A DNA stretch of 64,000 bases from Variovorax sp. WS11 (GTDB lineage: Bacteria > Pseudomonadota > Gammaproteobacteria > Burkholderiales > Burkholderiaceae_C), in the NCBI RefSeq assembly GCF_010499245.1, contig NZ_JAAGOW010000004.1:124001-188000 (forward strand), read 5' to 3'. The position numbers were made by a program, and so were the translations under genes. This document shows positions 53,396-62,018 of the stretch, one piece after another. How positions within the stretch are numbered: position 1 is the stretch's first letter; every line of letters starts with the position of its first letter. The notes under the pieces are model-generated. The model made no database searches, was not told where the DNA came from, and saw only the letters and a program-made list of their open reading frames with translations.

Positions 53396-53934
53396 TGTGG
53401 CACATCCTCAAACAGATCGTCCGCACCGGCATCGTCACCGAGCCGGCACCCCGGGTTGATGATGCCGACCACGCCGCCGTCGACCGCATCCAGCGCGACA
53501 TCCTCGCCATCTTGGGCCAGGCGCTGACGATCCGGCAGGTCGATGCCGGCTCATGCAACGGCTGTGAACTCGAAATCCACGCACTCAACAACCCTTACTA
53601 CAACATCGAGGGACTCGGCATCAGGTTCGTCGCCAGCCCGCGCCACGCGGACATGCTGCTGGTGACCGGGCCGGTGTCGCGCAACATGGAAGAGGCCTTG
53701 CGGCGGACTTACGAGGCCACGCCAGAGCCGAAGCTGGTGGTCGCCGTCGGCGATTGCGGCTGCACCGGCGGCATCTTCGGTGAGAGCTACGCCAGCTGTG
53801 GCAAGGTGGCAAACGTGATTCCGGTTGATGTGGCGGTACCCGGTTGTCCCCCGCCGCCGATCGACATCCTACGCGGGATCCTTGGCGCTGTTCAGGAGCG
53901 ACAGCAAGTCGATCGTCGCAGGCGTTCACCATGA
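53395..53934 (+). CDS. hyfI: HyfI-like iron-sulfur subunit (NuoB family)
   Basis: Small soluble subunit of 179 aa that holds the terminal [4Fe-4S] cluster (N2-like). All ligand motifs are present: DAGSCNGCELEIHALNNPYY, VAVGDCGCTGGIFG and AVPGCPPPPIDILRGI. So the complex keeps an electron-transfer centre although the large subunit has lost NiFe. The basic tail ERQQVDRRRRSP is short. Last gene of the hyf run; the second spermidine-synthase-like gene starts 162 bases later. A damaged relative is at 44460-44897. Confidence 0.9.
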   Translation: MWHILKQIVRTGIVTEPAPRVDDADHAAVDRIQRDILAILGQALTIRQVDAGSCNGCELEIHALNNPYYNIEGLGIRFVASPRHADMLLVTGPVSRNMEEALRRTYEATPEPKLVVAVGDCGCTGGIFGESYASCGKVANVIPVDVAVPGCPPPPIDILRGILGAVQERQQVDRRRRSP

Positions 53935-54096
53935 AGATGCCGATTGATCTCCGCCCAGAGGGGACGGTGTTACGCCCAGCCGTAGATTCCCGCTCCTCAT
54001 GGACTGGATTCGGTGCACGCCCAGGAAACTGCAGCTTCGCGGAGCGCGCGTCACAAATCTCAAGCTTGCGAGCCCGATCTTCCTTGCCGTCTATCG

Positions 54097-54930
54097 ATGT
54101 CAGACCACCTCGAATGCCATGGGCACCCGCGCCCGTTTGTCGACAAGTCACTGAACTGGAAGACCATGCGCTTCTCAAGTTGCGACGTTCAAAGCCGAAT
54201 CCAGCTCGGACGGCCCCATGATCTTGTTCTGGGATACACGCGCCTCATGATGGGATTCCTGCTGTTCGTGCCCGCACCACGAGGCATTGCCATCGTGGGG
54301 CTCGGGGGTGGATCGCTGGCGAAGTTCTGTTATCAGCATATTCCAGATTCGCGCATTCAGGTCGTCGAGATCAACCCCCATGTTATCGCCCTTCGCGACG
54401 ACTTCGAGATACCTCGAGACGATCATCGATTTCATGTGCGCAAGGAGGACGCCGCCAAGTATGTTCGTACTACACAGTCACGTTACGACGTCATCATGGC
54501 CGACGGATTTGATGCAAGCGGGGTGCCGGTGGATCTTGGCTCGCGCGCCTTCTACGACAACTGCCTTGATGTGCTGGAGCGAGCCGGTGTTTTGGTCGTG
54601 AACCTCCACCGCCATCATGAGTGCTTCCCAACCTACCTCGAGCGAATCAAAAGGAGCTTCGCCGGACGTGTTGTCATCGTGAATGACCTTGATCTCAGCA
54701 ATACCATTGTCTTTGCTTTCAAGCACGTGCCTACGGCGCCGCTACTTGCAAATCTGCGGCGTTGCGCAGCGGCGCTGACGCCCGAGGCATGGCAACAACT
54801 GGCGCCCAGCTTTTCCCGGATCGAGCAGTTCGGCAAGTGGCATGGCGAGGGGATTTCTGCGAATGCAGCGCAAGGTCCTGTTGGCTTGCACCGTCAGCTG
54901 GAGGAGAGATTGCTCAAGTCGCAAAGTTGA
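54097..54930 (+). CDS. spermidine-synthase-fold protein (copy 2)
   Basis: 277-aa paralog of the protein at 45740-46510. Shared blocks: GYTRLMMGFLLFVPAPRGIA, IVGLGGGSLAKFCYQH, VVEINPHVIALRDDFEIPRD and DVIMADGFDASGVPVDLGSR. It keeps the S-adenosyl-binding loop and acidic ribose ligand but lacks the SpeE N-terminal domain. The start ATG 54097 (MSDHLECHGH) is chosen because it aligns with the MSD start of copy 1; longer frames upstream look non-coding. Copies flank the Hyf-like block on both sides, which suggests a common function. Product unknown. Confidence 0.75.
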   Translation: MSDHLECHGHPRPFVDKSLNWKTMRFSSCDVQSRIQLGRPHDLVLGYTRLMMGFLLFVPAPRGIAIVGLGGGSLAKFCYQHIPDSRIQVVEINPHVIALRDDFEIPRDDHRFHVRKEDAAKYVRTTQSRYDVIMADGFDASGVPVDLGSRAFYDNCLDVLERAGVLVVNLHRHHECFPTYLERIKRSFAGRVVIVNDLDLSNTIVFAFKHVPTAPLLANLRRCAAALTPEAWQQLAPSFSRIEQFGKWHGEGISANAAQGPVGLHRQLEERLLKSQS

Positions 54931-54992
54931 GGCCGAGCCGGCTTACCCAGGCGGAGAGCACGGACAGCAACGTTCGAAAACGAAGGATCGAA

Positions 54993-55505
54993 ATGGATGC
55001 GGAGCTATTTTCTGTTCTGAGCAAAGTTGCCTTGGATGAGGCACGTTTGCAGCATGCGCGGATGGTCTTGCGGGAGATTCCGTCGGGCGCACTTCAACGC
55101 CTTGCCGCAGCCTTGGATTGCGACTGGGCAACGTACTGGAAGGTCGACCCGGTAGCCATGACGCTACGCGCAGCTGTCGTCTGGTCCAAGCCCGGTTTGC
55201 AGACGGCGTCGCTGCAGTCGAACACGGTTGCTCGCAGACTCTCGCTGAGCGAAGGCACAGCAGGTCACGTGTGGCGAAGTCGACACTCGATCTGGACAAC
55301 GGACCTGGTAAGGGACATGTGCTTGCCGCGTTCCCTCGACGCTCGAGCCGCCGGCATGCAAGGTGGCATCTGGATCCCGGTGCAAACTGACGCGGAGGTC
55401 TTTGGTGTTGTGGAAATGCTCGGTACCAAGATCCCTCCCCCCAGCCTATCCTTGCTGGCCGCGGCAGATCGTCTGGGGCTTGAGTTGGCGACGCTTTTGG
55501 TGTGA
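54993..55505 (+). CDS. GAF domain protein
   Basis: 170-aa single-domain sensor-like protein. The GAF fold is indicated by LAAALDCDWATYWKVDP, SEGTAGHVWRSRHSIW (the loop that closes the pocket), AGMQGGIWIPVQTDAEVFGV and a final amphipathic helix. ATG 54993 has GAAGGA in front. It follows copy 2 of the spermidine-synthase-like gene by 62 bases in the same direction and may sense a redox or small-molecule signal for the Hyf-like system (inference). No output domain is attached. Confidence 0.75.
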   Translation: MDAELFSVLSKVALDEARLQHARMVLREIPSGALQRLAAALDCDWATYWKVDPVAMTLRAAVVWSKPGLQTASLQSNTVARRLSLSEGTAGHVWRSRHSIWTTDLVRDMCLPRSLDARAAGMQGGIWIPVQTDAEVFGVVEMLGTKIPPPSLSLLAAADRLGLELATLLV

Positions 55506-55825
55506 TTGTCGGGCAACCGGCCTCATTCGGCTGGAGCCCATGGCTGAACGACGGCTATTGCAAGGGTCTCGACCCGCGCGAATGGCTTTCCCGGCGTCGC
55601 ATCCTTGGCCGCTCAGCGCGCCTGTTCCGCAGGCCTGTGCGTTCGTCGAGTGGTGGAAACAAGGCAGGTCCGTACTGCACGAGAGTCGCTGGACAGAAAT
55701 TGGCGGTCTTCCAGGATGTTGGCGGAGTTGAGATTTCTCAAGAAAACTGCCGATAACTACGATTGCCCGGGAGCGACGCTCGGCCGGTCCGGGTTCATAC
55801 TCAAAGCTCGAAGTTGGAGGTCAAC
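55506..55825. other. intergenic stretch, nothing recognised
   Basis: 320 bases. A frame from 55502 to 55756 overlaps the end of the GAF gene and reads RREWL/RSARLFRRP-type basic sequence; I do not regard it as a proven gene. Confidence 0.35.
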
Positions 55826-56110
55826 ATGGCAACGAACGTCACGAGAGCTTGTTGGGAATGCAGTCTGCGCGGTACCGGCGTAGTGTTCGATGCGGAATCA
55901 CCGGATGGGAGGGCGGAATTCATCATTGGCCCCGCGACTCTGGCTAAGCTGATCGGTGAGCACAATCTGATCGCGAACCAGTGCTTGAAGGCGTTCGAGA
56001 TGCATGTCGATGAGATCTCGGAGGCAGCTGGTCGGGATCTGGCATCTGGCGTGCCGGAGCGGAGCAGGTTGACGGTCATTTCGGCAGACAAGCTGCCGAG
56101 CCTGAAATAG
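55826..56110 (+). CDS. small protein, possibly DUF1488-like
   Basis: 94 residues from ATG 55826, which follows GTTGGAGG by 6 bases. It reads MATNVTRACWECSLRGTGVV, then AEFIIGPATLAKLIG and AFEMHVDEISEAAGRDL, a strand-rich half and a helical half. The layout resembles DUF1488 proteins (an AFxxxxxxI helix after a strand block), but I am not sure. No neighbour explains its role. Confidence 0.5.
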   Translation: MATNVTRACWECSLRGTGVVFDAESPDGRAEFIIGPATLAKLIGEHNLIANQCLKAFEMHVDEISEAAGRDLASGVPERSRLTVISADKLPSLK

Positions 56111-56567
56111 CGACGGATGGAGTCGCTGGCCGGCGTCAGCCTGCCCAAGCAGCACGCAGCGGCCAGGACGCTGACCCTCTGGCTTCAACTGGTCGCCGAC
56201 GATCTGGCGTTCCACATCCGGCCCATTTCTGCCAAGGGCCTTCCTTCGAGGCATTGGCCCGGCAAGCCACCCGCGGGAACGTGCATCACCGCAGCATTCT
56301 TGATGAACTGCTCCGATGAGACATGGCGATCGAGCACGCGGACCGCGTCGAACCCAACGTCGCCGCATTCGTGCCGGCGAAGGATTTGAAGAGCATGCGC
56401 GCTTTGCTAGGGGACAACGCGCCCGCGACCATCTATGGTAATCAAATTACAATAGCAACTCCATCAGAATTACACTACATTGAACCCCATTTTTCGCTCT
56501 CTTCGCTGAGGATCGCTTGTCTGCTGCTGATGCGGGCACGATCGGACCTGCGTACCCTCGACGTTCC
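56111..56567. other. intergenic stretch with AT-rich promoter-like part
   Basis: About 460 bases without a recognisable gene. The part 56436-56500 is much more AT-rich than the rest (ATGGTAATCAAATTACAATA and following) and may hold the promoter of the DUF1275 gene. Confidence 0.35.
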
Positions 56568-57332
56568 ATGTTGCCGGCGATCGTCCACAGCCTTGCTCAC
56601 AGGGTCCGTACACGGCGTGCCAATCGGCAGCTCGGCGGATTGCTCGCCTTCGTGGCTGGGGCGATCAATGCAGGCGGCTTTTTGGCGGTGCAGCGCTACA
56701 CCTCGCACATGACCGGTGTCATCTCGGCCGTTGCCGATGATGTTGTTCTGGGCCAGGCCGCCCTTGCTATGGCGGGCATCTCCTCGCTGCTGGCGTTTCT
56801 CTTTGGCGCGGCGACGACGGCGGTGCTAGTGCACTGGGCACGCCGGCGCGAGCTGCACAGCGAATTCGCCTTGAGCTTGATGGCGGAGGCCCTGCTGCTG
56901 CTCCTTCGGCCTGCTCGGCGCCAACCTGGAACTCTTCGTCGATGTCTTCGTGCCGTCGACGGTGCTGTTGTTGTGTTTCATCATGGGCCTGCAGAACGCC
57001 ATCGTCACCAAGATATCCAAGGCCGAGATCCGCACGACGCATATGACCGGCGTCGTGACCGACCTGGGCATCGAGATGGGACGCCTGATCTACTGGAACC
57101 GGACGCACGATGACAAGCTGGAGCATTTCGTTCGCGCGGATCGGGACAAGCTGGCCATCCATGCCACGATCCTCGGGCTCTTCTTCGGAGGAGTTTGGTC
57201 GGTGCCAAGGCCTTCAAGGCGATCGGCTTCTCATCGACCGTCCCCGTTGCAGCGCTGCTGATGGCGATCGCCGTGCCGCCGCTATTGCTTGATCTGCGCG
57301 CACACACCGCTGCGACCGAGAAGAGCTCTTGA
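56568..57332 (+). pseudogene. DUF1275 (YoaK) membrane protein with two frameshifts
   Basis: A seven-helix membrane protein of about 250 residues split over three frames. Frame one: ANRQLGGLLAFVAGAINAGG and RYTSHMTGVISAVADD, typical of DUF1275. The frame slips at about 56905 and resumes as PSTVLLLCFIMGLQNAIVTK, then AEIRTTHMTGVVTDLGIEMG. It slips again at about 57190 (GTTTGG) and ends KAFKAIGFSSTVPVAALLMA to a stop at 57330. Both breaks are cured by changing one base next to a short run. ATG 56568 fits the family. Function of the family is unknown. Confidence 0.8.
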
Positions 57333-57443
57333 ATCATCCAGGCGAATTCAGACGCATGCGCCGGTTTGCCGTCCACCTGACGCTGGGCCCCTCTTGCTTG
57401 AGAGATTCCACCCCTTCCCCAGATCCAACACGACGCGTCCAGC

Positions 57444-57680
57444 ATGGTGAACGCCGAAACCTCTCAACCACCTCCTCGGCTGCCGACAGGCTGGACGCTG
57501 GAGCAGGAGTTTTTCACGAGCGCCGACGGCAGCTTCGGCGTGCAAGCACAGGTCTTCCACGAGGGACCACAGAAATGCAGGATCGTGATGGCCAATCTGG
57601 GGCACAGCCGCCAGCGGGCGCAACGGATGGCCGAGGAACGCATACTGAAGTTCATCGCGGAATGGGCGGCGCGGGAGTAG
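57444..57680 (+). CDS. small protein of unknown function
   Basis: 78 residues: MVNAETSQPPPRLPTGWTLE at the start, a FTSADGSFGVQAQVFHEGPQ strand region and a final basic helix (RQRAQRMAEERILKFIAEWA). No signal peptide or membrane helix. It ends 13 bases before the MFS gene start and runs in the same direction. Family not recognised. Confidence 0.5.
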   Translation: MVNAETSQPPPRLPTGWTLEQEFFTSADGSFGVQAQVFHEGPQKCRIVMANLGHSRQRAQRMAEERILKFIAEWAARE

Positions 57681-57693
57681 CTTCCCTCCTGTC

Positions 57694-58959
57694 ATGCTTG
57701 CCTTCCTGCCACGGCCTGGGATCGCCATGCAGCGCGAGGACGACGGCCACGCAGATCGCGCGTTCATGGGGGTAGGCATCCCCAGCGCGACATGGCGCCA
57801 GCTCCCGGCGGGCGTCTGGGTACTCGGTCTCGTCAGCATGCTGATGGACATCTCCTCGGAAATGATTCACAGCTTGCTGCCGATCTTCATGGTCTCGTCC
57901 CTTGGCGCCAGTGCCTTGGCGGTTGGGCTGATCGAAGGCGTGGCCGAAGCCACGGCACTGATCGTCAGGGTGTTCTCGGGAGCCTTGAGCGACTACCTCG
58001 GTGAACGCAAGCGGCTTGCAGTGCTGGGCTATGCCATGGGGGCGCTGTCCAAGCCGCTGTTCGCGACGGCGCCCGGCATCGGCATGATCCTGACGGCCCG
58101 GGTGCTGGACCGGATCGGCAAGGGGATTCGTGCTGCACCACGCGACGCCTTGGTCGCCGACATCACGCCGGCACACCTGCGCGGCGCCGGCTTCGGACTT
58201 CGCCAGTCTCTGGATACCGTCGGGGCCTTTCTTGGCCCGCTTCTCGCGATCGCGTTGATGCTGCTGTGGGCCAACGACTTCCGGGCCGTCTTCTGGGTGG
58301 CCGTCGTACCCGGTTTGATGGCGGTCGCGCTGCTGGTCGTTGGCCTTCGAGAACCTCGAGGTCGCTTCGCGCCCGAAGTAAGAGTCACCCCAATTCGGCG
58401 AGAGAGCCTCAGACGCCTGGGCAAGTCCTATGGATGGGTGGTGGGTGTCGGTGCGGTGTTCACCCTGGCCCGGTTCAGCGAGGCGTTCCTGGTGTTGCGA
58501 GCACTGGAAGGCGGCACTCCCATTGCCTTCGCTCCGCTGGTATTGGTAGCCATGAGCCTGTTCTACGCGCTGTCGGCGTACCCGTTCGGAACGCTCTCCG
58601 ACCGCATGAGCCGAACCAAGCTCCTGGCGCTCGGACTGGTGGTCTTGATCGCTGCGGATCTTACGCTGGCGTTGAGCAGCCACTGGCTTGTCGTGCTCGG
58701 AGGCGCGGCTCTATGGGGGATTCACATGGGGATGACCCAAGGCCTGCTCGCGGCGATGGTGGCGGATGCCGCTCCAGCGGATTTGCGCGGCACCGCCTAC
58801 GGGCTTTTCAACCTGGCGACCGGCATCGCGATGCTGGTCGCCAGTACCCTTGCAGGACTGTTGTGGGATCGGCTCGGAGCACCGGTCACTTTTTGTGCGG
58901 GCGCGTTCTTCTGCGTGATTGCGCTCGTGGGATTGCTCTGGAAAGGCGCGCGCCAATAA
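57694..58959 (+). CDS. major facilitator superfamily transporter
   Basis: 421-aa inner-membrane carrier with about 12 helices. The MFS loop motif between helices 2 and 3 is FSGALSDYLGERKRLAVLGY, the second-half copy is FGTLSDRMSRTKLLALGLV, and RIGKGIRAAPRDALVADITP is typical of a bacterial subfamily of unknown substrate often found near metal- or arsenate-related genes. A cytoplasmic N-terminus of about 35 residues precedes helix 1. An arsC remnant lies just downstream on the other strand. Confidence 0.88.
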   Translation: MLAFLPRPGIAMQREDDGHADRAFMGVGIPSATWRQLPAGVWVLGLVSMLMDISSEMIHSLLPIFMVSSLGASALAVGLIEGVAEATALIVRVFSGALSDYLGERKRLAVLGYAMGALSKPLFATAPGIGMILTARVLDRIGKGIRAAPRDALVADITPAHLRGAGFGLRQSLDTVGAFLGPLLAIALMLLWANDFRAVFWVAVVPGLMAVALLVVGLREPRGRFAPEVRVTPIRRESLRRLGKSYGWVVGVGAVFTLARFSEAFLVLRALEGGTPIAFAPLVLVAMSLFYALSAYPFGTLSDRMSRTKLLALGLVVLIAADLTLALSSHWLVVLGGAALWGIHMGMTQGLLAAMVADAAPADLRGTAYGLFNLATGIAMLVASTLAGLLWDRLGAPVTFCAGAFFCVIALVGLLWKGARQ

Positions 58960-59045
58960 GGCGAAGCAGCAGAGAGTACCCTGCCTATCCAGTGACCGGG
59001 GTGCACTGCCCTGCCCCCGAGAGATCCCGGCCAGACCAATGTCGG

Positions 59046-59370
59046 TCAGCGCTCGATGCGGCGCTTGAGGGTCACGACGGTGTCGATGAAGGCGCGCCGC
59101 TTGTCCTCCTCGCTGCCTTCGACCGCGGCCGGATCGGGCAGGCCCCAGGTGGCGGTGTTGGGCTGGCCAGGCCAGACCGGGCAGATCTCGCTCCGGCCGC
59201 CTGATCGCGATGGTGATGAGAAAGTCCACTGGAGGCGCGCCTGCTCCGGCGAATTCGCCTCGGGGCTTGCTGCGGTAGCTGGCGCCGGGACAAGGAGGTT
59301 GCGCAGCGTCGAACAGGGCGTGGTCGGCGGGGAGCGCCCGCGCCCTCAGCTCGGCGAGCTCGGCCTAAAA
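59046..59370 (-). pseudogene. arsC: arsenate reductase (ArsC, phosphatase-fold) remnant
   Basis: Decayed gene on the minus strand. The C-terminal part CPVWPGQPNTATWGLPDPAA and AFIDTVVTLKRRIER, to the stop at 59046, is diagnostic of thioredoxin-dependent ArsC. Upstream pieces lie in other frames: SYRSKPRGEFAGAGAPPVDF and LITIA, then a shift near DQAAGARS. The N-terminal CxxxxxR active-site loop is missing. At least two indels separate it from a working gene. Confidence 0.75.
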
Positions 59371-59440
59371 GGGGTGATCTCGGTTTTCATGCACTTTGTG
59401 GCGCACCGGTTCCGCAGCCCTGCCGGGAAGCGCAGAATTT

Positions 59441-59478
59441 CGGTGCTTCGGTGCTTCGGTGCTTCGGTGCTTCGGCGC
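59441..59478 (+). repeat. 8-bp tandem repeat
   Basis: CGGTGCTT repeated four times in a row and followed by the degenerate unit CGGCGCTG. It sits between the arsC remnant and the Tn3-type fragment. Confidence 0.8.
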
Positions 59479-59518
59479 TGGCTACCCTGGCCCGGAGCCA
59501 GAACCGCAAGAGACTCCC

Positions 59519-59720
59519 GTGTCAAGCTACCACCTGCGTTTCGTCGGCGCTGACCGGCTTCCTCGGACCCTGTCCGAGTTCGATGTCGCCCGGTTCTTCA
59601 GCCTGCTGCCCGACGAAGCAAAGGAGATCAGGGAGCGCTTCAGGGTGGACCGGCGACTTGGCGTAGCCGTGCAGTTCGTGTTCCTGCCGACCGGGGCTCG
59701 ACTCGTTTTCGGTGCACGGA
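59519..59720 (+). mobile_element. Tn3-type transposase N-terminal remnant (DUF4158)
   Basis: From GTG 59519 the frame reads SSYHLRFVGADRLPRTLSEF, DVARFFSLLPDEAKEIRERF and RLGVAVQFVFLPTG, the opening of the DUF4158 domain of Tn3-family transposases. The rest of the roughly 1000-residue protein is absent or scrambled. A dead fragment. Confidence 0.6.
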
Positions 59721-60105
59721 CTGACGGTGCGCAGAGCCAGTGCTGGCGCGGGCGTCCGCCTGCAAGCCCTTGATTGTGTTGCAATTGCTGTTCGCTTTCC
59801 AGGCCCTCCGTCAAAGGAGGATTTCGTTGCGCCAGAGCGCGCTTGGATCGCGCCTGGAGCTGAGCGCGGTACCGGACGGCCTTGTACCTGCTGAGCGATG
59901 TTGACGGCGACAGACCGCGGCCTTCCAGACCGTTGCCTCGTCTCCGAACGGTCCGGCTGTCCAGTGGTCTGGCCATGCTGGTCCGCTCTGGCGAGCCCAG
60001 GGAGACGGGCACGTTCGTCTGGTTCGTTGCCTGTAACTCTCTGCTGCCGCGCGGCGGGCCTGCGTTGATCATGTATTGCTATATAGTTTTCTGACAACGA
60101 CTGAA
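59721..60105. other. stretch of decayed sequence, nothing recognised
   Basis: 385 bases after the transposase fragment. Short frames continue in three phases without a recognisable domain; it may be further transposon decay. Confidence 0.3.
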
Positions 60106-60399
60106 ATGATGCGTTTTCCCCGGGTCCACCCCGAGTTCCCCCAACTCCAACTTTCTCCGCAGCCTGCCGAGCGAAGAGCCCAGGTACGTTTACTCGAGAA
60201 CTTGCTGACGCTCGTCGAGCGTAGGCGTCTTCAGGGCCGCGCCATGCGTTGGGCCGACCTGCCCCGTTTTGCCGAGACTTCGGCCGTCGTCGAGACCACT
60301 GCAGCCCGTACGGACAGTCTTCCGGCAGACAACGATTTCGAGTCGTTTGACGATTTGAAGTCTCGCCGCGACGACACAGGCGTCGTGCGGCTACGCTGA
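60106..60399 (+). CDS. small basic protein of unknown function
   Basis: 97 residues from ATG 60106: MMRFPRVHPEFPQLQLSPQP, a helical middle (VRLLENLLTLVERRRLQGRA) and an acidic end. It stops 50 bases before an IS end. Possibly a passenger or disrupted gene. No family recognised. Confidence 0.35.
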   Translation: MMRFPRVHPEFPQLQLSPQPAERRAQVRLLENLLTLVERRRLQGRAMRWADLPRFAETSAVVETTAARTDSLPADNDFESFDDLKSRRDDTGVVRLR

Positions 60400-60450
60400 C
60401 CTAATGCGCTGACAACGCTGTCAAGCGACATCAGGAACTGACCCCCCACG

Positions 60451-60620
60451 TTGCCTCACGGCGCAATGTTACCGAGCGCGTGAAGCGCGGTGTTGTTCCT
60501 TCCTTCAGCGATCATGTGTTCGGCGCAGGCGCAGGCGGTGGTCAACGCGAAGCGTTGTCCACGGCTGTTCGTGCGGAGTAGTTTTTATTGATCTGTTGCC
60601 GGGCGCGCAGCGCCTGGCCC
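60451..60620 (-). mobile_element. end of a second element of the outer-IS type (remnant)
   Basis: TTGCCTCACGGCGCAATGTT at 60451-60470 continues ACC and matches the terminal repeats of the IS at 35791-39350. The adjoining 150 bases also match that element's right end when read on the minus strand: GGTAACATT, GTTGACCACCGCC, GTGGACAACGC and a GGCGC...GCGCCCGGC stem-loop in the same order. The transposase gene is missing, so this is a truncated copy. Confidence 0.75.
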
Positions 60621-60746
60621 CCTTCAGAGTGCAGCAGTCTCAACCCGCGACGGCCCGCTCACTTCGATTTCAAGACGGCATTGATCGATCCACTGACGGC
60701 TTGCGTCTGCACGCCATGCTGAGAGAGCACGCTGCACCGTTCTCAG

Positions 60747-62018
60747 GTGCTTGTCCGTGAACGTTCCTGCTGGCGCAAGCGCGGAGGCACCGGCCCGGGT
60801 GGGCGGGGCCATGGTCACGTTCGAGCCCGGTGCACGCACGTCTGCGTAGTCGGCGGCGGCTATACGGGCGTGTCGGCCGCGCTGGAACCGGCCGCGCGCG
60901 GCTACGCCGTGACGCTGCTGGAAGCGCAGCGCATCGGATGGGGCGCTTCCGGCCGCAACGGCGGGCAGGTGATCGTCGGCTTCGGCTCGGACGGTGAGGC
61001 CGCCATCGAGAAGCAGTTCTCGCGCGAGGATGCGCGGCGCGCGTGGGAGGTCTCGGTCGAGGGCCTGCGCCTGCTGCGCGAGCGCATCGTCGGCCACGCG
61101 ATCGACTGCGACTGGCAGGACGGCTATCTCAGCCTGTCGGTCAAGCCGGCGAAGTCGCGCGCCTTGCGTGCATGGATGGACCACGTCATGCAGGTCTACG
61201 GCTACCCGCTGCAATGGATCGAAGGCAGCGACATCGGCTGCTGGCTGGCCAGCGGGCGCTTCGACTCGGGCGCGTTCGACGCCGGCTCCGGCCACCTTCA
61301 TCCCCTGAAGTACTGCCTGGGCCTCGCCGCCGCCGCACGCGCCGCGGGCGTGCGGGTCCACGAGAACTCGGCCGTTCAGATGGTCGAGCGCGGCAGCCGG
61401 CCGGTGGTGCGCACCATGCAGGGCGAGGTGCACTGCGACTTCGTGCTGCTGGCCGGCAACGTGTACCTCGCGGAGTACGGCGACGACGTCGCGCCGGAGG
61501 TGTCGTCGCGCATCATGCCGGTGGGCACCTACATGATCGCGACCGAACCGATGGGCCGCGACCGCGCCGATGCGCTCATCCAGAGCCGGGCCGCTGCTTC
61601 GGACACCAACTTCGTGCTCGACTATATCCGCCTGAGTACCGACGACCGACTGTTGTTCGGCTCGGGCGACAGCTACAGCGCGAAGACACCGCGCAATCTG
61701 ATCGACAAGATTCGCGGCAGCATGCTCGGCGTGTTCCCGCAGCTCGCCGACCTGAGGATCGAACATGCGTGGGGCGGCTTCGTGGACATCACGATGAACA
61801 AGGCGCCCGACTTCGGCCGGCTGCACCCCAACATCTACTACTACCTGCAGGGCTTCTCCGGCCATGGCGTCGCGATGGCCGGCATGGCGGGCAAGCTGGC
61901 CGCCGAGGCGATTGCGGGGCAGGTGGAACGCTTCGATCTGTTCGCGCGCCTGCGGCATCGCGCGTTCCCTGGAGGGGCGCTGTTGCGAACGCCAGCGCCG
62001 GTGCTGGGCATGCTTTAG
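60747..62018 (+). CDS. FAD-dependent amine oxidase, PuuB/DadA-like
   Basis: Flavoprotein of the gamma-glutamylputrescine oxidase / D-amino acid dehydrogenase family. FAD fold VCVVGGGYTGVSAAL, then LLEAQRIGWGASGRNGGQVI, the PuuB-type DFVLLAGNVYLAEYG and MPVGTYMIATEPM, and C-terminal YYYLQGFSGHGVAMAGMAGK. From residue 32 on it is normal. The first 30 residues (GTG 60747, Arg/Gly-rich) do not look like the usual N-terminus, so the gene may have lost its original start next to the IS end. It would oxidise an amine and release H2O2 or pass electrons on. Confidence 0.8.
   Translation: MLVRERSCWRKRGGTGPGGRGHGHVRARCTHVCVVGGGYTGVSAALEPAARGYAVTLLEAQRIGWGASGRNGGQVIVGFGSDGEAAIEKQFSREDARRAWEVSVEGLRLLRERIVGHAIDCDWQDGYLSLSVKPAKSRALRAWMDHVMQVYGYPLQWIEGSDIGCWLASGRFDSGAFDAGSGHLHPLKYCLGLAAAARAAGVRVHENSAVQMVERGSRPVVRTMQGEVHCDFVLLAGNVYLAEYGDDVAPEVSSRIMPVGTYMIATEPMGRDRADALIQSRAAASDTNFVLDYIRLSTDDRLLFGSGDSYSAKTPRNLIDKIRGSMLGVFPQLADLRIEHAWGGFVDITMNKAPDFGRLHPNIYYYLQGFSGHGVAMAGMAGKLAAEAIAGQVERFDLFARLRHRAFPGGALLRTPAPVLGML

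Noticed and set aside
46736..53934. Calling the hyf genes a hydrogenase-4 or formate hydrogenlyase
   Set aside because: The large subunit lacks both cysteine pairs for NiFe, and no formate dehydrogenase or maturation genes are present.
59441..59478. CRISPR-like array
   Set aside because: The octamers are directly adjacent with no spacers, so this is a simple tandem repeat.
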